From: Crambe crambe
Lineage: Eukaryota > Porifera > Demospongiae > Poecilosclerida > Crambeidae
Length of the DNA stretch: 64,000 nucleotides
Direction of reading: 5' to 3'
Assembly (NCBI GenBank): GCA_963924555.1
Contig: OZ004585.1
Location: 819,488-883,487 of the forward strand
Of the stretch, positions 43,077 to 55,419 are shown in pieces (position 1 is the stretch's first letter; each line of letters opens with the position of its first letter). The notes under the pieces were generated by a model, which saw only the letters and a program-made list of their open reading frames with translations, was not told where the DNA came from and made no database searches. The position numbers and the translations under genes were made by a program.

Positions 43077-44014
43077 CTCACTGCAGGAAGATGAGCCTTC
43101 ATGTGGAACCAATTCATTTTACATGCAGGAAGCTAGGGGACCCCCACCAGTTGCTGAGAAGAAAGTGCAAGTTGTATTTTGACTGCATCCACCTGATGTT
43201 GGTGAGTGTAGTTTAGATTCCTCCACTCTATTATGTTCAAATGACCTATCCATCCATATTCACTGAGTTAGAGTCGTTGGCTTGACTCCACCCATTTTAA
43301 CTGATGGCCTAATTCAATCCATTGGTTAACCCTATGTACTCGCACAGTACATACTGTATCTCCCAATTACTGTGATGACCCTTTACCTTCTATGTTGCCA
43401 AAGACTCCTGCTTTATAAGAGCCACCTCTAAAATTTATCATTTCCCATCTTACTGCCTTTTGTGTGTTGCCCTAGGATTCTGTGGCAGGGAGATGCATCC
43501 AATGTGATTATCTCCTATTTATTGTGTTGCTTCTACCAGGGGGATGCATCTAATATCCTTGAATCATTAATTTAACCTCTTGTCTCCCATTTACTGCCTT
43601 TTTACTTCAGGATTCTGTACCAGGATGATGCATCTAATGTCCTTGAATCATTTAAATGATTCAAGTGCATCCCTTACCACGGTAACCTGACGGCACAGTG
43701 ACACAACAAAATGAGAGACAAAGGGTTAAACAACTCAAAGATATTGGATGCATCCCCTTGCCATTGTATCCAGTTGTAACATACAGACAGACACAGTACC
43801 ACAACAAATGGAATAAGAGATTAACCCCTTGTCTCCCATTTATTGTGTTATTGTGCCGTGTGTTACCGCAGGTTACCATGGCAAGAGGGTTTATTGTGTT
43901 ATTGTGCCGTGTGTTACCGCAGGTTACCATGGCAAGGGGGTGCATCCAATATCCTTGTTTAACCTCTTGTCTCCCATTTGTAGTGTTATTGCGTCTGTTT
44001 GTGTGTCCTTACAG

Positions 44015-44834
44015 GATACCATGGCAAGGGGGTGCGTCCAATGTCATATCCCAATATGATGTGAGGATCCACTTGGACTACATCTCTGACTACTCGAAAC
44101 TACCAGAAATCAAGTAAGTCAGTGCAGTGGATGCCATCACAACTTGTAATTGTTTTTCTATTGGTTATCATATGACTGGTCATATACTGATCATTCTTTG
44201 AATTAATATTCTATTTATACTGCTGGGTTAATGTAGATGATCACATGACTGGTCACATGACTGGGCACAAATTTGAGGGGTAGAAACATTACTTATCAAG
44301 ACAATTATCTGTACTGCTGGGTTATAATGTAGTACTAAATTATAGATGATCACATGACTGATCACATGACTGGTCACCAAAACTTGGGTTGAGCAACTTT
44401 GAGAACAAAAATTAATTATTGATGATCACAGGACTGGTCACATGATTGTGCTGTCCTCAGACTGAGGAGTTAAATCCACGCATCTGTTTATATCATGTAT
44501 ATGATGAATCAAGGTTTGAAGCAACTCAGAATGAACATTTTCTCAATTTTTGAGTACAGTCCAGAGTGGCTGAGAGATGCATGTAAGAGGTCTATTTTAT
44601 AAGTGGATACTCAATACCCTATAGATAATACTAAAAACAATTTAGTCAGTCATTGGTTGGAAGATGAACAGCTATCAGTATTCATTATGTTCCATTCCTT
44701 TGGCTGTTAAGGTCTCAGCAAGGAGCGGCCATTGGGTACTCGTATGGATATGGTGAGGACTCCAATAAGAGCCAGCAGCAACGTGATGAACTACTGGCAT
44801 GAGAAGGCATTTAGCAGTGAGAGTGAATATGGTG

Positions 44835-44886
<52 letters not shown>

Positions 44887-47799
44887 AGTAACAACTGCAC
44901 CTCCCCCTTTCTCTTACCTTAGAAATTGATATGGATGTTGACTCCTTCAAGATTTATGAAATGGACCAACTGAATGTCCTGGCCCTTGACTATGGCATGC
45001 AGGCAGGAGCCTTCAGCAGGTACGATGTAACCTGTCAAGACGTCCCTAGGTGCTCACAAGGTCTGCCAATGTGAACACATCCTTGTGTATGCGGTAGTGA
45101 ACTATGTACAGTGAACCCTCACTAATCTGAACCCCCTTAATCCGAACCTTCACATATAATTATGAATAATCTTTTTAATGAGCTATTTTGAGGTGCATTA
45201 ATATGGAAACTAGAAAGTGCCTGATTCAAATTGTATGATACAGGGGACAATTATAACAGTCTGACAGGACAAATGTCCAGGCAAACTGCAGTTGGGTCAG
45301 TCATTGTCCTGTAGGTCAACATTATATGTAATAGAAAGAAGTATACGTAGTAGGTGATTAAAATATAGAAATTCAGTGCTCTGTGATTGTCAACTGTGAT
45401 TTGGCCCTGTCCGAACATGCACCCTTAATATTAATGGGGAATGGATCATGATGTATTTCCATGGACCTTACATATTATTGTACTGACACTTCAGGTCTCT
45501 AAGAGCTGAAAAATCAGAGCTGAAGGAGCAAAAGATAGCCAGAATTGCAGAACTGGAGAAGTCTGCTCTCTCCGTGAGTCATATAATTCTTAGAATTTGG
45601 ATCCAAGAATAGCAGTGTGTCCAACCTCATGACTATTGGATCCAAGAATTATTATAGATGTGGAATTGGATCCAAGAGTAGGAATATGCTTTATAACTAG
45701 TGTGTTTAGTTTCTTGTCCTGGTTATTTCAGGGTAGGAAGTCTCGAAGGGAACGTCGAAATTGGAAAGAAAACCACCCACCAGAGCCACAACTCCCAACT
45801 CCTCCCAGTTATGCCCAGAGGGGGAGTCCTATGTACGAGACTTATGAGGGAGACAGGGAAAGGTATCCTTGGAAAGGGGACATAGAATTCTAAATAAGGC
45901 ACACCTTAAATTCTAAATGATGCACACCTTAATGTAATCTTCTAACTTCAAGAGATAATTGTTGCACTTGTGTTTCACTTGGATCCAGTTCCCATTCCAC
46001 CAGTCCAGAACCAGATGGCAGGGTGGAATTCATCACAGAATTTGGTGGTGGCGATGACACAGTGGAGGATAAAAGAAAGAAATCTCTGGAGAATATTTCC
46101 AGATCACAACCAAAAGAAAAGTCAGAATCCCATGCCAGTAATGACCATGCCCACAGGAAATCAGACGACAGGAAACGAGTACGGGAGAGGGATAGATATC
46201 GAGATGAGTCATTGTCGTCGAGGAAGGAGAGGAGAGAGGAAGAGAAGTCCAGATCCAGTAGGAATTACCACTCCTCCCATCGGCGTCGGTCTTGCACACC
46301 CGAGAGGTCACGTGACCGATCCTCACGGCATAGACGATCATCCTATTCCAAATCTCGTTCAAGATCCAAGAAAAAGTAGAAGTTGAATATAGTGGAATTT
46401 CTCTTTGGGATGAAAAAGTGAGGGAAGACTAGAAAGTGGGGATTTGGATTTCAGGGACTCCACATTGAGCTATCTTGTAATTGTACTTGTGACTTTACAT
46501 TGGGCTTTTTCTCTGTTGGTTAGGGACAGATATTATTCCTCAAGAAAGCGATCCTATCGATCACGTTCCAGATCTCGAAGCCGGAGAAGAGATGATTATA
46601 AAGGTAGGAACAGAGAATGGGAACGAGATCACAGTATAGATTGGAACCAGAGTAAGAGGAAGGGAAGATACTCGAGGAGTAGAAGTAGATCCCGTTCCAG
46701 GAGTAGGGAGGACAAAATGCATTCTAAAATCCATTCCAGAAAGGAATCCCGTTCTCGTTCCAGGAGTAGAGAGAAATATCACTCAGGAAGGAAGTCTAAT
46801 TCTCGTTCCAGCAGTAGAAGTTCAGAACGAAGTCCTCCAAGAAAACATTTGCGTTCAGATTCCAGTAGAAGTCCATCAGTGAGGTCTCATTCTGGTTCCA
46901 AAGCAGGAGTAGGAGCAGAAGTTCATCTCCTCCTCCAGTTGAGAAAAATGATGAGTCAGCAGAATCAAAGTAGGATAGAGTGGTGTGGAGTATAAACAAA
47001 GAGTGTATGTTGTTCTTACTGGATAGCACATTTACCAATTCCAGTTACTTTTTGGATTTTCCAATTTTGTAAACCTTATTACATTTCTTCCTCCTTACCT
47101 TCCTTGAACAGATCTGTGAAGGGTGTTACTAAGTCACAAGTGATATCTGATAAGGTACAACAATTGGATGATTACGTAATACTGTGCTGGTATTATTGCT
47201 AAATTGATTACACAGAACAAGCTGATGCACAGGGAAAGAATGATGAAGAAGATGCAGGCACAGCTCAACAAGCAATGTAAGATATTGACTGATGAATGCA
47301 TACAAGCAAGGAGTTGTTCTTAATGACGTATGTGTTGTCAAGTATTCATAATTATTCTTGTAGACAAACTGGACAAAAAGGTACAGAAAGCAAAGGAGAA
47401 AGTGAAGAAAACAGAGAGACTGGTAAGTCTCATCATGCAGTGGTGATTTTTTTCCTTTATTGGGAGATTTCATGCTTTGCTAAAGAAATTCCCTTATTTG
47501 AATCCAATTTCTACCTGTGTAGGAGAGGGAGGAACGTCTCCAAGACCAGCAAAGAAAGATGAAGGAGCTTGTAGTGAAGTATGTGGGGAATTAAGTGTTG
47601 TTAGTGTATGTTAAGAGCATGTATCACTGCATGTGATTGCAGGGAAGAAGTGACAGAACCAGACTACACCTTCACCAGCTCAGCCTCACTCTATAAGGAT
47701 GAAAAGGCAGAGAAAGCCGTTCTCCAACCCCATAGGATCCTCACTCTTGGGTTAAATCGCAAATCTAAGGATGATGGTAGACAGACTAATAATGGTTAA
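44015..47799 (+). pseudogene. CLASRP: CLASRP, copy 2
   Basis: It has the same exon series as copy 1. The GRKSRRE exon is intact here (GRKSRRERRNWKENH, then PPSYAQRGSPMYETY), matching the family's GRRSRRQRREF and PPSYARRDSP. The RS exon is longer (SRSRSRSREDKMHSK, HSRKESRSRSRSRE). Lesions differ from copy 1: the WQGD motif reads WQGG, four bases spanning the donor after SKSRSRSR are missing so that exon runs to a stop at 46379, and one base is lost in SGSKSRSR, shifting the RS tail. The C-terminal coiled exons (LMHRERMMKKMQAQLNK, then YKLDKKVQKAKEK, then EREERLQDQQRKMKEL) and the stop (GRQTNNG) remain. Sequencing error or alternative splicing could explain part of this. Confidence 0.7.
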
Positions 47800-48167
47800 C
47801 TTACTAGAACTTACTAGAGGGTGTGGTACAGTGGGCTGGGTTTCGTTTCTATGGGGATCATGTGTATTGGCCAGCTGGCCATCTCTGATGTAAGTGTGTT
47901 GACATGTAGCTTATTATGTATGAACTAGGCAGAGGTCCAGTGATACATTTGTTAATGTATAGTGTTGAAGATGTTTCTGTTTTATGCAGATTACTATTTC
48001 GGGAGACTCATGTGATTTTGAAGGAAGAATAAGTATTGGAAAATGTCTGTATACTAGATTATCTTCATGCATTCTGAATTTAATGGTTATGGTGGTTTTG
48101 AAAAAAATGTTATGTAGCTAGTTATAATTGATGGGTAGTAGCTATAGTAATGCACAGCTCAGCTAGC

Positions 48168-48395
48168 AAACCTAGATTCTGTTGTTAACTGGAGGTTTCA
48201 AAAGCAACAGAAATTATCTCTGAGATAAAGTTCTGCTCCTACTCTTGCTTTTGAAACCAGACCAGAATGAGACCTCACTGACTTCTACTGTAATCAGAAT
48301 ACAAGTGTTTTCTCGGAAGCTGGCTGGCTCATGAAATTGACTAGAATGTTGCTTTCGAAACCTCCAGTTAACAGCAGAATCTAGGTTTGAATGTG
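48168..48395. repeat. Inverted RS-exon fragment with inverted flanks
   Basis: A CLASRP RS-exon fragment (seen as CTGCTCCTACTCTTGC on the plus strand) sits between inverted repeats CTAGATTCTGTTGTTAACTG and CAGTTAACAGCAGAATCTAG. In copy 1 (21345-21500) the fragment has the opposite orientation and only one flank is recognisable. Confidence 0.65.
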
Positions 48396-48810
48396 GTGTA
48401 ATGAGTGTGGCTTCTAGTAAATAGATACTGTACATAAATAGATTATACATACTGTACCTTGCAGATTACTATTTCAGGAGATGTGTTGTAATCTGTGATT
48501 ATTGCATTTTAATTGGCTCTATAGTGGGAGTTCCAGGATGTGGTAAACTTGACTTCCTGTTACTTAGTTATGAGCATAGTCTATTTTTTTGTGAATAGCT
48601 TGTGTACAGAAGGCCTCTACACTGAGTAAATCCTTACCATTTGATCTATAACCATGAAGGAAAAATGGGAGGAAAAATCCAATAGATTCTCAAGAAAACT
48701 GACGTATGAGCATGCTCAGTACAGATAAGGACAGTTATCCAAATCAATTTTTGATGTCTAAAGTGTTGCTGAAAATGTATTTCAAGTGAAGTAGTTAAAA
48801 GCATAATACA

Positions 48811-49558
48811 ATATTATATAAAGTGGGATAATAGTGAATAATAATTCAAAGCATAGCTAATACAATAATAATGTTATACAAAATGGGCTAATAAGTGGGA
48901 TAGCTAGTATATAGCTGCTAACGATTAAATATTTGCACACAGCCATTACTAAAATCAGCTGTATATATATCTTCCCATCACTATCTACTGCTATGCCAAA
49001 AAGATCTAATTTTCATATTCCCCAAATAAATCAACTAACTCTCCATTGGGATTGAACATACACACATGAAATGCAGACAATTGACCAGGAAATGTCCTGT
49101 GACTGACTGTTATTGTGAACCCTGTAAGATGAACGATGAACTTTCTTACTGAATGATGCAGCATAGTCCTGCCAATTCCATCGCTGTTAAATCAGTGTTG
49201 CCCTCAGATCTGAACAAGTATTGTTTGTGTACTCTTTGTAAAAAACAATGTAGCTAAGTATTTGAATGCATGTGAATATTCTGGCCTACAACTAGCCAAT
49301 AGAGCTAGTTCTTATGTTTTCTCTGTACTGGGCTTTGGTAGCTCAGCTTCAGGAAGATTTTCAGCATAAGCAGACAGCAACTGATTCATGATAGTTATGT
49401 AAACCTCAAACAAGTTGTACAACAGGCAATTGTGTGAATGCACATTATTTTATTGATAGCCAACAGCTTTAAATCTTATAATTGAGCTCACAAAAACTAA
49501 AAGGTGAGACAGGAAATGACATGATAATAATATTTCAGGAAATAACACAATTAAATTA
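48811..49558. other. No recognisable gene
   Basis: AT-rich unique sequence between the end of segmental copy 2 and the last recognised exon of gene C. Nothing supported. Confidence 0.5.
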
Positions 49559-50250
49559 CTACCCTCCTTCAACCCCAACTAATAATATTTTAGTGTCATC
49601 AATTCCTATATATTTGCTCAGATGTAGCCTGAAACTGAACAGATCACTAATCTTGTATTGATCTTGATTTTTGTCAATAATAAAAATAGTGCTAAAATGA
49701 TCAGTAAGAACTGACTGACACATCTCGCTGCGATCAATTACTCTGCACTTTGCATATTCTTCAAAGATCTTGGTGTAATTATCTGCATTTCTTTTGTCTT
49801 GTTCGGATCCAAACTCTTGAATGAGTTTACTTATAAGAATGTCAAAATTCATGAAAGACTGATATTCATAAACATTTTTTATGAGCTTATTCACATCGTT
49901 ACTTGCTTTTATTTCATCCCTAGTCTTAGAATTAATTGAAAGTATATCTGAGATCATATGACACCGATGGGAAAAATTCTCATCATTAGTTGTTTTTAAT
50001 AAAGTTTTACGAAAATCATCAAGCAATCCGAAGAATTTCCACTTTATATGTTCTGTTTTTTTCTTTATACGTGCTAAATAGCTTTGTTTAGGAGGCCAGT
50101 TAAATGCACCTTGGCTTAGTGAAGATTGTTCAGAAGGGTAGATCAATTTTGCCACTTCTTCTTGTGGGAGATAGCATATTTCAGGGCTTAATATGTCTTC
50201 TTGTATATCATCATCTTGTACGTCATGTGATATAGCTGGAGTGTGATGAT
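49559..50250 (-). CDS. Conserved helical domain, gene C or separate gene
   Basis: An open frame runs from HHTPAISHDVQDDDIQ through CYLPQEEVAKL, QGAFNWPPKQSYLARIK, FSHRCHMISDILSI, VYEYQSFMNFDILISKLI, FGSEQDKRNADNYTKIF and SKYIGIDDTKILLVGVEGG to a stop. A helical part (xxFMNFDxLxxLIxxFGS..Y..) followed by an LxxxIGIxxxxLLLVGVExG part recurs in many invertebrate immune-type proteins beside Death and NACHT-like domains; I know no name for it. The family normally continues after VGVExG with a short beta strand, so this copy may be truncated. The relative at 54663-55363 lies upstream in the same direction. Confidence 0.6.
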
Positions 50251-51449
50251 ATGCATAAATAAAAATTTGATGATTGATGGATAAGTGGGGGTTAAAATGA
50301 TACGTGTTTGTGGTACATTATTAGTACAAACCAAGTAGTACATAATTTGAGCTTGAAATTGTTGATTGGGGCGAGCCTGAGCAAGCCCTACACTAGTGAG
50401 TTGGTGTAGAAAAATTGTATTGAGATCTATTTAATTTTATTATAGTTGTACGTTCTAATAACATGGTTTTCGACCATCAGGTAAATCTTGTGCATACTCA
50501 CCCAATAACGGGTTCAATCTTGTTTGCTCAACTAGCTACTAAAGAATGGATCAAATTAAAGCTGACCTAGAAGGGAGGAAGAAGGACTCAGAAAGCAAAG
50601 GGTATGTTGAGATAAGGCAAAGCACAGAGAAAAGATAGGCTATGTTGGAGCACTTTAAGGAGGGCCATGCTCCAAATCCTGGGAGAGAATGCAAACCGGA
50701 GATTGTCTTCAGAGATAACAGAGGCCAAGCTCCAAATCTTGAGATAGAATGCAAACCAGACTTTAGAAACAACTGAATAAAGAGAGGCCAGGCTAAAAGA
50801 TGCCAAGCTCCAAATCCTGAGAGATATTATTAGCCTCTCCCACATTCACTGTTTCACCCTTGCTAAAGAAACATGAATTACGCTCAGGCTTGCCTCACAA
50901 TGCATTGCATTCGTCTAGTATGTTTGTATACCATACAAGTGAGCGTAAGGTAACGGGGGGGGGGGGGGGGAGGGGACCCCCCTTGACGTGTTGACTCTTT
51001 TACATATGTGTTCTAGAACTTTATGAGCTAGGTGATTTGTGACTATTGCAAAAATAGAGCTCTTGTTTTATGTGTTCTAGCTGTCATATCCTGAAACTCT
51101 ACTTCTACTAAGTGCCAAGGGGCAGTGCTGGAGGTGACTATGATCTATGGTACGTATACATCTTACTAGTAGCATGCGCAAACACATGTGCATGATCATG
51201 GCCTTACAGCTCAGCCAGCCAGTTAGCTAGCAGTCTAAGCTGTGAGAGCAGCCAAGTTAACGATCGTCAGAGAAAGTATACTGGGAGCAAGAAAGCCGAC
51301 ATAAAAAGTCCTGAGAAAACTATGACCACCATACTAGTCTAAAGGGTTGGCTACACACTACATATTAAAATATTAACTTAGCTAGCCTGCTATAGCAGCA
51401 TAGAAAGTCACTGATGATTATATCAAATTATAAAATGAAGGGGAAAAAA

Positions 51450-51745
51450 TTTATGCTAAATAAAAAGGCCATGTAGGGTTAGTCTGTACTTTTACCTGTA
51501 GCAGTTTCTGTGAACAAACGTCAAACTATGCTCCCTTCAATAATAATCCCTACATCACTGCCTAAACCAAGCTGCTTTTAATTCATGTCAGTGTAAAAGT
51601 GTTCTGCTTGGTTTAGGCAGTGATGTAGAGATTATTATTGAAGGTAGCATAGTTTTGACGCTTGTTCACAGAAACTGCTACAGTAAAAGTAGCTACAGAC
51701 TAACCCTACATGGCCTCATAATTTTTTTCCCTTTCACTTGTTTGT
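51450..51745. repeat. Complete palindromic MITE
   Basis: Outer arms read GGCCATGTAGGGTTAGTCTG and CAGACTAACCCTACATGGCC; inner arms CAATAATAATCCCTACATCA and its complement. The loop contains GCTGCTTTTAATTCATG. It is the intact form of the fragments at 4725-4960 and 7130-7370. Confidence 0.85.
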
Positions 51746-52029
51746 TTACTTTTTATATGACCTTTACTTACTGTAGCAACTCAAGACATGTGTAGTTATT
51801 AATGACACTTACTTATGATACAGTGTAACCTCACCTCATTTATCCGCACCTCATTTATCTGGAACCTCATTTATCCGGATTAGGAAATAGTGATTAATAC
51901 ATGCACTACAAGCATGTGTGTAATGGATTTTAACGTTATTTTCTGAGAGTGCTTCAACTGCATAACAACAAGCTACACTGTTCTAAGCTGTTAGTACCAG
52001 CTTTAAACAGCCAACATAACCTCAACACT

Positions 52030-52355
52030 ATTATTTTAACAAGTAAGGGAAAAAGCATTTCGTGAAATGAAAAAAAGATGTAGGGATGACCACTGCTCAA
52101 AAAAGTAAGGAAACAAGAAGGATGGAAATGGGATCAATCTTTGTTCTGTATATCCAGCCAACAATCCCTACACATACATACATTACTACACTATAATCTG
52201 AAGTTACCCGACGTATATGTAGGGATTGTTGGCTGGATATACAGAACAAAGATTGATCCCATTTCCATCCTTCTTGTTTCCTTACTTTTTTGAGCAGTGG
52301 TCATCCCTACATCTTTTTTTCATTTCACGAAATGCTTTTTCCCTTACTTGTTCCT
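52030..52355. repeat. Complete palindromic MITE
   Basis: The arms AAGTAAGGGAAAAAGCATTT and AAATGCTTTTTCCCTTACTT bound a near-perfect hairpin that includes GTAGGGATGACCACTGCTC and ATGGGATCAATCTTTGTTC with their complements. The 26-kb element is a shorter relative. Confidence 0.85.
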
Positions 52356-52862
52356 GGTCTTTTTTCCTCTCTTTTATGGTTTTAGCTATGATTAGAGTTC
52401 ATTCTTCTATGTGTATGCAGGGACAGATGAAAGAAGTTCTCCAATAGTTCTCCAATAGCATACCAGCCCAATCATTATCGAGTCAAGGTGTTGTGTTGTT
52501 GAGCCATACTTGGAGGTCGAAGATGCTGAAATAGAGTCTACCGCGGTGAATCTAAATCCCCGAATCGATACAGTAGTCTATCATCATCATTATCCAGAGC
52601 TAGAGCTAGCTAGCTAGCTAGAGACAGCTGAGTAATATTATGATTTCGAATAATTGGATATTCAAATACATGCGCATGCGTATTATAGAAAAGATGGCTT
52701 CCTAATTGAATTAGTCGAGTGCTGTGCTCCATAGTGTCTCCTTTTTCATCGACTCTTTCGAGGATCAACGAGTAGAAAAGATCGTAGTTGGTAGAATTTG
52801 GAGTGGATTTGTCCAGAAATCATGGCTGTAGCTTGAGTGGTTCGAGAGATATGGTTGTCTAA

Positions 52863-52894
<32 letters not shown>

Positions 52895-53271
52895 GAGAAG
52901 AAGAAGAATATAGCGATTTACCTGCTTGCCGTATTTCTGAAACGGTAAGCTCCCTGGTCCTGAAACTTGGTCTGCACATTGTAGTAGGCTCTAGTAGGCT
53001 GGATAATCATTCACAGTAGCTTTTGTTAGGTCTAAGTGGGAGAACTAGAATTTCACTTTAGTATTAGTCTATAGGCGGCGCGCGCGGCCGTCCGAGTCAT
53101 CCCTACATAGAGAGTGCTACCGCACTCTCTGATACTATTTCACTTATCCAGACTAATTCACTTATCTGGACTAATTCACTTATCCGGCAGCCTGGAAAAA
53201 ATGCTTGGACAAAGGTGTCCAGATAACCAAGGTTCGACTGTAATTATCTTCGCGTGCGCAAATAATGAATC

Positions 53272-53305
<34 letters not shown>

Positions 53306-53860
53306 CTCATAAAAATTTTAGATTTAGACGGCAGCTGGTGCCGATAGTTGATGCTATTCTGGAGAAGTTTGACCAGACATATCATCTTCTGCATTGTTTT
53401 CTGCAGTTTAGTTGAGCCTGTAGCAAGAATAGAGGAGATACAGAGAGTCTAGTTTGTATTGTTCAAATGAGAGAAGTCACAGCCATTCCAGACTAACCCT
53501 ACATAGAGAGTGCTACCACACTCTCTGATAATGACATGGCAGTATAACTAATTATTTACAGCCTATTTTAGTGTGTAGGATTTGTTCTCAGATTGGAGCA
53601 GATTTGCACAGAACATGTGAATGCACTGTTAAGAAATTTTTACTTTACTCTCTCTCTGATTAGCCAAAAGTGAATGATGACCATTTATCATGTGAATCAC
53701 AATTATAATGATTAAAGTGTACTAAACATTCCACCGGCCAAGACCAGAAAGGTTTTTAACAATGAAAGTCAATGAAGATGAATACACGTAGCCTTATTTA
53801 GGCATTGTTATCACCTGACCAACTTCCTGGGTTGTATCAATATCACCCTGCGGTTTAGCC

Positions 53861-54432
53861 TCGTCCGCAGGCTCTCGCGCGCACACGGAAGGGAGAAGAG
53901 AAGAAAAAGAGCCTGGTACACACTGACTGTGCATGCTCAGGTTTTTCACAGAAATCTGAATTTGTAATTTTTCGGTTCATTCTACTTACAAATGCGTAAT
54001 ACAAATGATGTCATTGATTCATAATGTCAACAATGGAGTGTCTAGTGTTCCTAGTGCTAGTAGCAGTGTTAGTTTTGAAGAAGACGGACTTGGAAGGTTG
54101 ATCTCTCCTTGAAGGATGAGCAGCATCTGTCATCAGAGCCATTTACAAAGGAAGCAGCGTATTCCTACTGGCTTTGGGAAGAACCTATGTTATGAAATCC
54201 TCCCTTTTGTAATGGAACACTAGTATAACCAACTTGACGCTTCCAAGAGCTGTGCTGTTCTGGTAGTTTCTCCCTGATGGTAGATCAAATAATGTTTCTA
54301 ATTGAAGCACATCGAAGCATTATACTGAGATAACGTGGCGCCGGGTGGCAGAAGTCGCACGTGATGAAATTTATGATCACTGTTCTCTTTCTCTCCCCCC
54401 TTCCGCATGTGAGAGCCTGGGGACGAGGCTAC
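53861..54432. repeat. TIR element, CCTCGTCC-CAGGCTCTC ends
   Basis: The left end TAGCCTCGTCCGCAGGCTCTC is, apart from one mismatch, the complement of the right end GAGAGCCTGGGGACGAGGCTA. The interior of about 570 bp has no transposase. A related end occurs at about 15837-15855 and 42593-42610. Confidence 0.6.
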
Positions 54433-54662
54433 CTGTTGTTGCGCCTATAACCAAGTAGCAATGCTTTGATCTTATTTACAAGTAGTATACAAAGTACATA
54501 TTATAAATAACCTTTAGAAGAATCAGTAGGAGTGGCACTTCCATCGGACGTGGATGCACATCCAGGCATTAAGTACTGTAGCAAAGGTAATGAAATAGCA
54601 TGGGTAATCTTACTGAAGAAGGCAAGGGATTAGTTACAGCTGTTACATGCATGAATGCTCAC

Positions 54663-55363
54663 CAGTTTCATCTGATAAATGATCTTATCCTCTATCATTA
54701 TACAGATTATATCATCTTGTTTAAAGAAAGATTTTGGTGTATGCGAGCTCTTCAGTATTTGCATAGCAGATTTCGTTGGAATAAGCAAGACTACTACAAG
54801 TGATCCAATATAGATTTTTTCGATGAGATAAGAGAGGGAAGGAAGCAGGTAATTGCCAGCAATAGACCTCCAAAGCTTATCAATATAGTCAAGACTTTCT
54901 TCTGTTACCAGTACTTTGAGTTTCATAGTCAACTTAGCACAATAGTCCTCGTCATATCGTGCTATACGATCATCTGTTTTGGCAATTTTCTTATCATCTT
55001 TGCATGCATCAAAATACTCTACAATTTTAGTTGTAGCAAGAAATCCTGTCAGGTTTTCTTTGTATTCTTTCATCCATACATTGAGCTCAGCATCATCACC
55101 TCCAAATTTTAATATGATAGCTTCCAAAGGAAAATAGTTCATATAGTCCCATAATCTGTTTCTCGAAATCATTTCAAAAATCTCGACTATGCCAGCTGTC
55201 TTAGGAATGAAATCACCCGGATGAAACATATTGATAATATACATTAAAAATTCCTTCCTGTCTATTTTTTTGGATTTCAACCTCCTTGGAACCCTACTGA
55301 CAAGTAGACTAAAGTTGCTGTTTATGGTAACAAAACTTGCTTTCTTGACTATAGTAGCTGAAG
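54663..55363 (-). CDS. Conserved helical domain exon, gene C
   Basis: A TTGCAG acceptor in phase 1 opens SATIVKKASFVTINSN. The 701-nt exon continues LLVSRVPRRLKSKKIDR, LWDYMNYFPLEAIILKFGG, YKENLTGFLATTKIVEYF, then LWRSIAGNYLLPSLSYL, YIGSLVVVLLIPTKS and FFKQDDIICIMIEDKIIY, ending at a GTGAGC donor. The two-part organisation matches the exon at 49559-50250 and here includes the terminal beta part (SLVVVLLIP). The function is unknown; the domain commonly occurs downstream of Death domains in such genes. It is probably spliced to the Death-domain exon at 58585. Confidence 0.6.
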
Positions 55364-55419
55364 CTGCAAGAAATAAATGAACAATTAGCAAGTTATGTAT
55401 GTGCTTTTCTGCATGCATG

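Larger units (their letters stand above)
34657..48810. repeat. Segmental duplication, copy 2 (about 14.2 kb)
   Basis: This is the direct repeat of 7862-21973. Differences seen by eye include loss of one 83-bp unit (36093-36180), a longer C run (40302-40322), 11 extra bases at about 43180, an extra acceptor unit at 43858-43945, a local inversion at 48168-48395, and scattered substitutions. Right of 48810 the two copies have unrelated flanks. Confidence 0.9.
50251..54660. other. Repeat-rich intron or spacer
   Basis: No gene supported. It holds degenerate tandem units of about 65 bp at 50655-50830 (GAGGCCAAGCTCCAAATC), a G run at about 50956, the palindromic MITEs 51450-51745 and 52030-52355, TIR remnants 51815-53240, (TAA)n at 52866-52893, (GAT)n at 53275-53300 and a TIR element at 53861-54432. 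Confidence 0.65.

Noticed and set aside
53200-53240. GGTTCGACT as a tRNA T-loop
   Set aside because: It is the end of a TTATCCGG-type TIR element; no acceptor or anticodon arms surround it.
52837-53347. Frames with poly-Asn and poly-Asp
   Set aside because: They translate (TAA)n and (GAT)n microsatellites.
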